Positions 60,108 to 64,000 of a stretch of 64,000 bases of DNA are shown here, piece after piece. Location of the stretch: positions 1 through 64,000 of the forward strand of contig JAEWBY010000007.1 of NCBI GenBank assembly GCA_023390905.1, in the 5' to 3' direction. Each line of letters opens with the position of its first letter. The stretch's first letter is position 1. The notes under the pieces are model-generated. The model did no database searches. It was given only the letters and a program-made list of their open reading frames with translations, and had not been told where the DNA came from. Made by a program: the position numbers and the translations under genes. The stretch comes from Pseudomonadota bacterium (lineage in GTDB: Bacteria; Pseudomonadota; Gammaproteobacteria; Xanthomonadales; Xanthomonadaceae).

Positions 60108-61508
60108 ATGACCCGAAGCAAGCGCATCTATGTGTTGGACACCAACGTGCTCATGCACGACCCGACGGCGTTGTTCAAGTTCGAGGAGCACGACGTCTTC
60201 CTGCCGATGCAGGTCATCGAGGAACTGGACAATGCCAAGAAGGGCACCTCCGAAGTCAGCCGCAATGCACGCCAGGTCAGCCGGTTCCTCAACGAGCTGA
60301 TCGTCGGCGCCGGCAGCGACGGCATCCACCACGGCATCACGCTGACCCATCCGCAGGGCCTGCAGCTCAAGGCGCAGGGCCAGATCGGGCGCTTGTATTT
60401 CCAGCTCAAGCCGATCGAGCCGGGCCGCACGTTCGGCACCGTGGCGCCGGACAACAAGATTCTCGCGGCGGTGCTCGGGCTGCGCGAGGATCACCCGGAC
60501 GTGCCCGTGATCCTGGTGTCCAAGGACATCAACCTGCGCATCAAGGCCTCGATCAGCGGCATCACCGCCGAGGACTATGAAAACGATCGCGCGCTCGACG
60601 ATTTCAGCCTGCTCTATACCGGAGCGACGGAACTGTCGGAGGATTTCTGGCACAAGCACAACGCCGATCTGCGGAGCTGGAGCGACAAGGGCCGCACCAG
60701 TTACGAAGTGACGCTGGCCGAGGACGAAGACTGGTATCCGAACCAGTACCTCTATCTGCCGGGCGATGATGAAGTGGAACTGCGCGTGGTGAAGGTCTCG
60801 CCGGATCGCCGCGCCACGCTGACCATCGTCGATGATTTCCGCAGCGGCCAGCATGCGGTATGGGGCATCGCCGCGCGCAACCGCGAACAGAATTTCGCGC
60901 TCAACGCACTGATGGATCCGGAGATTGATTTCGTCACCCTGCTCGGCACCGCCGGCACCGGCAAGACGCTGCTCGCGCTGGCCGCCGGTCTGGCGCAGAC
61001 GATGGACCAGCAGCGCTACCGCGAGATCATCATGACCCGCGCGACCGTGAGCGTGGGCGAGGACATCGGTTTCCTGCCCGGCACCGAAGAGGAAAAGATG
61101 ACGCCGTGGATGGGCGCGCTGACCGACAACCTCGAAGTGCTGACGCACAACCAGGAAGGCGGCGCATGGGGTCGCGCGGCGACCAACGATCTGCTCGCCA
61201 GCCGCATCAAGATCCGCTCGATGAACTTCATGCGCGGACGCACCTTTCTCAGCCGCTACCTGATCCTGGACGAAGCGCAGAACCTGACGCCCAAACAGAT
61301 GAAGACGCTGATCACCCGCGCCGGCCCGGGCACCAAGATTGTCTGCCTCGGCAACGTCGAACAGATCGACACGCCATACCTGACCGAAACGACCTCCGGC
61401 CTGACCTATGCGGTGGATCGCTTCAAGGGCTGGGCCCACAGCGCGCACATCACGCTGCGGCGCGGCGAGCGTTCGCGTCTGGCGGATTATGCGTCGGAGG
61501 TTCTCTGA
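60108..61508 (+). CDS. PIN-PhoH ATPase
   Basis: A 466-residue fusion. The N-terminal PIN domain (residues 1 to about 150) has the nuclease Asp residues in YVLDTNVLMHDPTAL and SKDINLRIKA. The C-terminal PhoH ATPase has Walker A LLGTAGTGKTLLALA near 285 and Walker B YLILDEAQNLTP, with FIRGRTFL-like FMRGRTFLSR. PhoH2 proteins of this layout are RNA helicase-nucleases; in mycobacteria they sit in a toxin-antitoxin pair, but no small antitoxin is seen here. The ATG follows GAGG. The 112-nt gap after bcp holds nothing recognised. Confidence 0.93.
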   Translation: MTRSKRIYVLDTNVLMHDPTALFKFEEHDVFLPMQVIEELDNAKKGTSEVSRNARQVSRFLNELIVGAGSDGIHHGITLTHPQGLQLKAQGQIGRLYFQLKPIEPGRTFGTVAPDNKILAAVLGLREDHPDVPVILVSKDINLRIKASISGITAEDYENDRALDDFSLLYTGATELSEDFWHKHNADLRSWSDKGRTSYEVTLAEDEDWYPNQYLYLPGDDEVELRVVKVSPDRRATLTIVDDFRSGQHAVWGIAARNREQNFALNALMDPEIDFVTLLGTAGTGKTLLALAAGLAQTMDQQRYREIIMTRATVSVGEDIGFLPGTEEEKMTPWMGALTDNLEVLTHNQEGGAWGRAATNDLLASRIKIRSMNFMRGRTFLSRYLILDEAQNLTPKQMKTLITRAGPGTKIVCLGNVEQIDTPYLTETTSGLTYAVDRFKGWAHSAHITLRRGERSRLADYASEVL

Positions 61509-61551
61509 GTGATCGACCGCGCCGCATGGCGCGGTCTGCCTTCCATCTGCC

Positions 61552-62004
61552 ATGGACACTCCTTGCGCTCCCACCGCCCACGCACTGGCCGATCACCGCG
61601 CGGCCGGCGTGCAATGGTTGCGCACGCTGCTTTTCGTGCCGGTTGTCTTCATGGCCTGCACTCTTGTTCTCCACTTCGCGACCCTGCCGTTCTGGCATGA
61701 GTGGCTGCGCCCGGCTGCGGAGTACCAGGGCATGCAACTTCGGGCACTGGGCCACGTCATATGGATCGGTGCAGGCGCGCTGGTCTATGGCGGGTTCGCC
61801 AGCGGCGTACGTGGCCGCACGTGGACCCATTTGACCGGCCTTTATCTACTGGTGAAGTCGGTCGACATTGCAATCGGGGTGCTGGGAGGGAGATTCGATC
61901 CAATGGTCGACCTGGGTCTTCTGGCGTTCGCGAGGGATGCAGCCCCGATGCTGGTGGCTGGAATATTCGCCGCGCGATCGCGCGGGCCCTCGGAAGCGCG
62001 TTGA
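61552..62004 (+). CDS. Hypothetical membrane protein
   Basis: I do not recognise this 150-residue protein. It has about four hydrophobic segments: LLFVPVVFMACTLVLHFATL (about 25-45), GHVIWIGAGALVYGGFA, HLTGLYLLVKSVDIAIGVL and PMLVAGIFAARS, and short charged loops, so it is probably an inner-membrane protein. No ribosome site is obvious before the ATG. It ends 9 nt before the YoaK-like gene, so the two may be co-expressed. The coding potential looks real because the frame carries no long antisense gene and is followed closely on the same strand. Confidence 0.6.
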   Translation: MDTPCAPTAHALADHRAAGVQWLRTLLFVPVVFMACTLVLHFATLPFWHEWLRPAAEYQGMQLRALGHVIWIGAGALVYGGFASGVRGRTWTHLTGLYLLVKSVDIAIGVLGGRFDPMVDLGLLAFARDAAPMLVAGIFAARSRGPSEAR

Positions 62005-62013
62005 GCCGTGGGC

Positions 62014-62685
62014 ATGCATCTCCCCCGCTGGGTCTGGATCGGCGCGATCGCATTGGCGTGCGTGGCGGGCATGGTCAACGTGGTCGGCTTTCTCGGCTTC
62101 GAACACCAGGCCATCACGCACCTGACCGGCACGACGACGCTGCTGGGCGCAGCGCTCGCCGAAGGCAACGGACGCGCGATCGCGCATCTGTGGGGCATGC
62201 TGATCGCGTTCAGTGCCGGCGCGATGCTGAGCGGCCTGATCATCCAGGATCAGACGCTGAAGCTGGGCCGCCGCTATGGCGTGGCGCTGGCGATCGAAGC
62301 AGTGCTGTTGATCGCGGCGGTTCCGCTGTTCGAGCAACGCGTGATCATCGGCGCGCTGCTCGCCGCCATGGCCTGCGGATTGCAGAATGCAATGGTGACG
62401 ACCTACAGCGGTGCGATCGTGCGCACCACGCACCTGAGCGGCATGTTCACCGATCTGGGCATCGGCCTGGGCCATCTGCTGCGCGGCAAACCATTGCCGG
62501 TGCGGCGCTTGACCCTGAGCGGGCTGATCATCAGCGGCTTCCTGGGCGGAGGCGTGCTGGGTGCGCTGCTGTTCCATCGCTTCGGCTATGCCGCGCTGTA
62601 TGCGCCTGCGCTGTTGACCGGGGCGACCGGGCTGGGCCATCTGATCTATCGGCAGTGGTCGCGGTATCGCACCGGCGAGAGCTGA
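62014..62685 (+). CDS. YoaK/DUF1275 membrane protein
   Basis: A 223-residue polytopic membrane protein of the YoaK (DUF1275) family with about six helices. The motifs are GMVNVVGFLGFEHQAITHLT near the N-terminus and the central LQNAMVTTYSGAIVRTTHLSG, which is the family hallmark. Substrates are unknown. A GTG two codons upstream (62008) is an alternative start. It lies between the hypothetical membrane protein and thiD. Confidence 0.9.
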   Translation: MHLPRWVWIGAIALACVAGMVNVVGFLGFEHQAITHLTGTTTLLGAALAEGNGRAIAHLWGMLIAFSAGAMLSGLIIQDQTLKLGRRYGVALAIEAVLLIAAVPLFEQRVIIGALLAAMACGLQNAMVTTYSGAIVRTTHLSGMFTDLGIGLGHLLRGKPLPVRRLTLSGLIISGFLGGGVLGALLFHRFGYAALYAPALLTGATGLGHLIYRQWSRYRTGES

Positions 62686-62721
62686 TCCGGCAGCGCGCGC
62701 GGCCGGTGGCACAATACCGGC

Positions 62722-63531
62722 ATGAACCCTCCCGACGTCGTTTCCGCGCTCACCATTGCTGGCTCCGATTCCGGCGGCGGCGCGGGCATCCAGGCCGATC
62801 TGAAAACCTTCGCGGCGCATCGCGTCCATGGGCTGTCGGCGATTGCCGCACTGACCGCGCAACACACGCGCGGCGTCACCGCCGTGCACGTGCCGCCGAT
62901 GGAATTCCTGCGCGCGCAGCTCGATGCCTGCTTCGATGATTTCGCCATCGCCGCGGTCAAGCTCGGCATGCTCGCCAATGCAACGGTGATCGATACCGTT
63001 GCGCAGGCGCTGCAATCGCGCGCGCCCGGCATCATCGTGCTGGATCCGGTGATGGTGGCCACCAGCGGCGCCAAGCTGCTCGAAGACAGTGCGCTGGAGG
63101 GCCTGCGGCGTCGCCTGCTGCCGATGGCAAGCGTGATCACGCCCAACCTGCCCGAGGCCGAACTGCTGCTCGGCGAGCGCATCGAAACACTCGATGGCAT
63201 GCGCCGCGCCACGCGGGCGCTGCTGGCGCTGGGCGCGCGCGCGGTATTCCTCAAGGGCGGGCATCTGCCCGGCGATGGCGACGTGATCGATCTCTATGCC
63301 GACGCCGACGGCCTGCGCGAGATTTCCCATCCGCGCCTGCAGGTGGATGCGCATGGCACCGGATGCACGCTGGCTTCGGCCATCGCCGCACAGACCTGCC
63401 TGGGACGCTCGCTGCCCGATGCGTGTTTTGCGGCGTCCGACTACGTGCATCGTGCACTGGCCGGCGGCTGCCATCCCGGCCGCAGCGACGTGTTGGTGCT
63501 GGATCACTTCGGCGCGGCGCCGCCTGCATGA
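62722..63531 (+). CDS. thiD: Hydroxymethylpyrimidine/phosphomethylpyrimidine kinase
   Basis: ThiD phosphorylates HMP and HMP-P for thiamine. The 269-residue ribokinase-like protein has LTIAGSDSGGGAGIQADLKT, VLDPVMVATSGAKLL, TPNLPEAELLLG, LKGGHLPGDGDVIDLYA, and the anion hole/catalytic base DAHGTGCTLASAIAA. CACAAT lies 6 nt before the ATG, a pattern of leaderless expression. It overlaps the next gene by ATGA. Confidence 0.97.
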   Translation: MNPPDVVSALTIAGSDSGGGAGIQADLKTFAAHRVHGLSAIAALTAQHTRGVTAVHVPPMEFLRAQLDACFDDFAIAAVKLGMLANATVIDTVAQALQSRAPGIIVLDPVMVATSGAKLLEDSALEGLRRRLLPMASVITPNLPEAELLLGERIETLDGMRRATRALLALGARAVFLKGGHLPGDGDVIDLYADADGLREISHPRLQVDAHGTGCTLASAIAAQTCLGRSLPDACFAASDYVHRALAGGCHPGRSDVLVLDHFGAAPPA

Positions 63532-64000
63532 GCATCACGGCCATCGACACGCCCGTGCAGACCGGCGACGGGCACCGCTACACGGTGATCAGCCGCATGC
63601 CCGCGCAGGCCAAGGCGCATCTGCTGTGGATCCCGGCGCTCGGCGTGGCGGCGCGGCATTACCTTCCCTTCGCCGAAGCGCTGGCCGCGCGTGGAATCGC
63701 GGTGCATCTGCACGAGTGGCGCGGCAACGGCAGCAGTTCGCTGCGCGCCAATCGCGCCAGCGATTGGGGCTACCGGGAACTGCTGACGCAGGATCTGCCT
63801 GCCACGCATGGCATCGTGCGCGAGCATGCTTCCGGTTCGGCGTTGATCATCGGGGGCCACAGCCTGGGCGGCCAGATCGCCGGCTGTTATCTCGGCCTGC
63901 ATCCGGACGCATTCCCGCGGTTGTGGCTCGTGGCGAGCGGCACGCCCTACTGGCGCACGTTTCCGCGCCCGCTGCGATGGACGCTGCCGTGGTTCTATCA
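63528..64000 (+). CDS. Alpha/beta hydrolase, truncated by window end
   Basis: About 157 residues of an alpha/beta-hydrolase (Hydrolase_4-type) are visible. They include the oxyanion loop LLWIPALGVAARHYLPFA, HEWRGNGSSS, and the nucleophile elbow IIGGHSLGGQIAG with S112. The acid and His lie beyond the window. The substrate cannot be told. It is coupled to thiD through ATGA. The fold would also fit esterases or lysophospholipases. Confidence 0.85.
   Translation, partial: MSITAIDTPVQTGDGHRYTVISRMPAQAKAHLLWIPALGVAARHYLPFAEALAARGIAVHLHEWRGNGSSSLRANRASDWGYRELLTQDLPATHGIVREHASGSALIIGGHSLGGQIAGCYLGLHPDAFPRLWLVASGTPYWRTFPRPLRWTLPWFY

Noticed and set aside
60108..61508. PIN-PhoH gene as the toxin of a toxin-antitoxin system
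   Set aside because: No small partner gene is seen on either side, and this protein family is widespread as a chromosomal housekeeping gene.

Overview
This 64-kb window is a stretch of core chromosome from a GC-rich gammaproteobacterium, most likely of the Xanthomonadaceae/Lysobacteraceae (Xanthomonas, Lysobacter or Luteimonas-like). The basis is the gene order (asd-fimV-truA-trpF with trpB and trpA nearby, accD-glmM-tpiA-secG-tRNA-Leu-nuo, metG-rnfB alone, pcnB-folK-panB-panC-panD-pgi), a NuoC with a family-typical internal insertion, a SecG with a long Pro/Ala-rich tail, two very large TonB-dependent receptors in tandem, and short Gly/Cys-rich hairpin repeats at gene ends. The genus is an inference. 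Nothing points to a prophage, integron, CRISPR array, transposon or plasmid.

Layout, left to right. 1-4.1 kb: minus-strand nuoABCDEF, truncated at the window edge. 4.4-10 kb: tRNA-Leu(GAG), secG, tpiA, an orphan 2OG-Fe(II) oxygenase, glmM and accD. 9.5-13.5 kb: tryptophan genes trpA, trpB and trpF, with a DUF3144 gene wedged between trpB and trpA and a divergent LysR regulator that has a palindromic operator at its own start. 13.6-20.6 kb: truA, fimV, asd, a 2-hydroxyacid dehydrogenase, aroC and prmB. 20.7-30.4 kb: a Sco copper chaperone with psd, a lytic transglycosylase, a HerA-like ATPase with greB, rimO, a dienelactone hydrolase with a HIT protein, dcd and the Mrp/ApbC Fe-S carrier.

30.4-36.7 kb is the most accessory-looking part: two TonB-dependent receptor genes, the first intact and preceded by operator-like palindromes, the second broken by a 1-nt frameshift. 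36.8-40.1 kb: a small periplasmic DUF2147 protein, metG and a stand-alone rnfB. 40.2-49.1 kb: a minus-strand run nnr, tsaE, amiC, mutL, DUF1684 lipoprotein, TraB/GumN protein, TPR-sulfotransferase. The last four overlap one another and occupy the place where miaA-hfq follows mutL in many gammaproteobacteria. 49.1-58.8 kb: queG, pgi, the pantothenate/folate block, tRNA-Glu(CTC), a pirin, fdxA, a short BamC-like lipoprotein and dapA. 58.9-64 kb: a GcvR-like ACT protein, bcp, a PIN-PhoH ATPase, two membrane proteins, thiD and a truncated alpha/beta hydrolase.

Most genes are housekeeping and translationally coupled through ATGA or TGATG overlaps. I did not find a clearly new multi-gene system. 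The best leads are the coupled DUF1684-TraB/GumN-sulfotransferase cassette behind mutL, the regulatory palindromes upstream of the receptor, LysR and pirin genes, the REP-like elements fused to stop codons, and the frameshifted receptor. Promoter calls rest on -10 hexamers and start spacing read by eye and are tentative.
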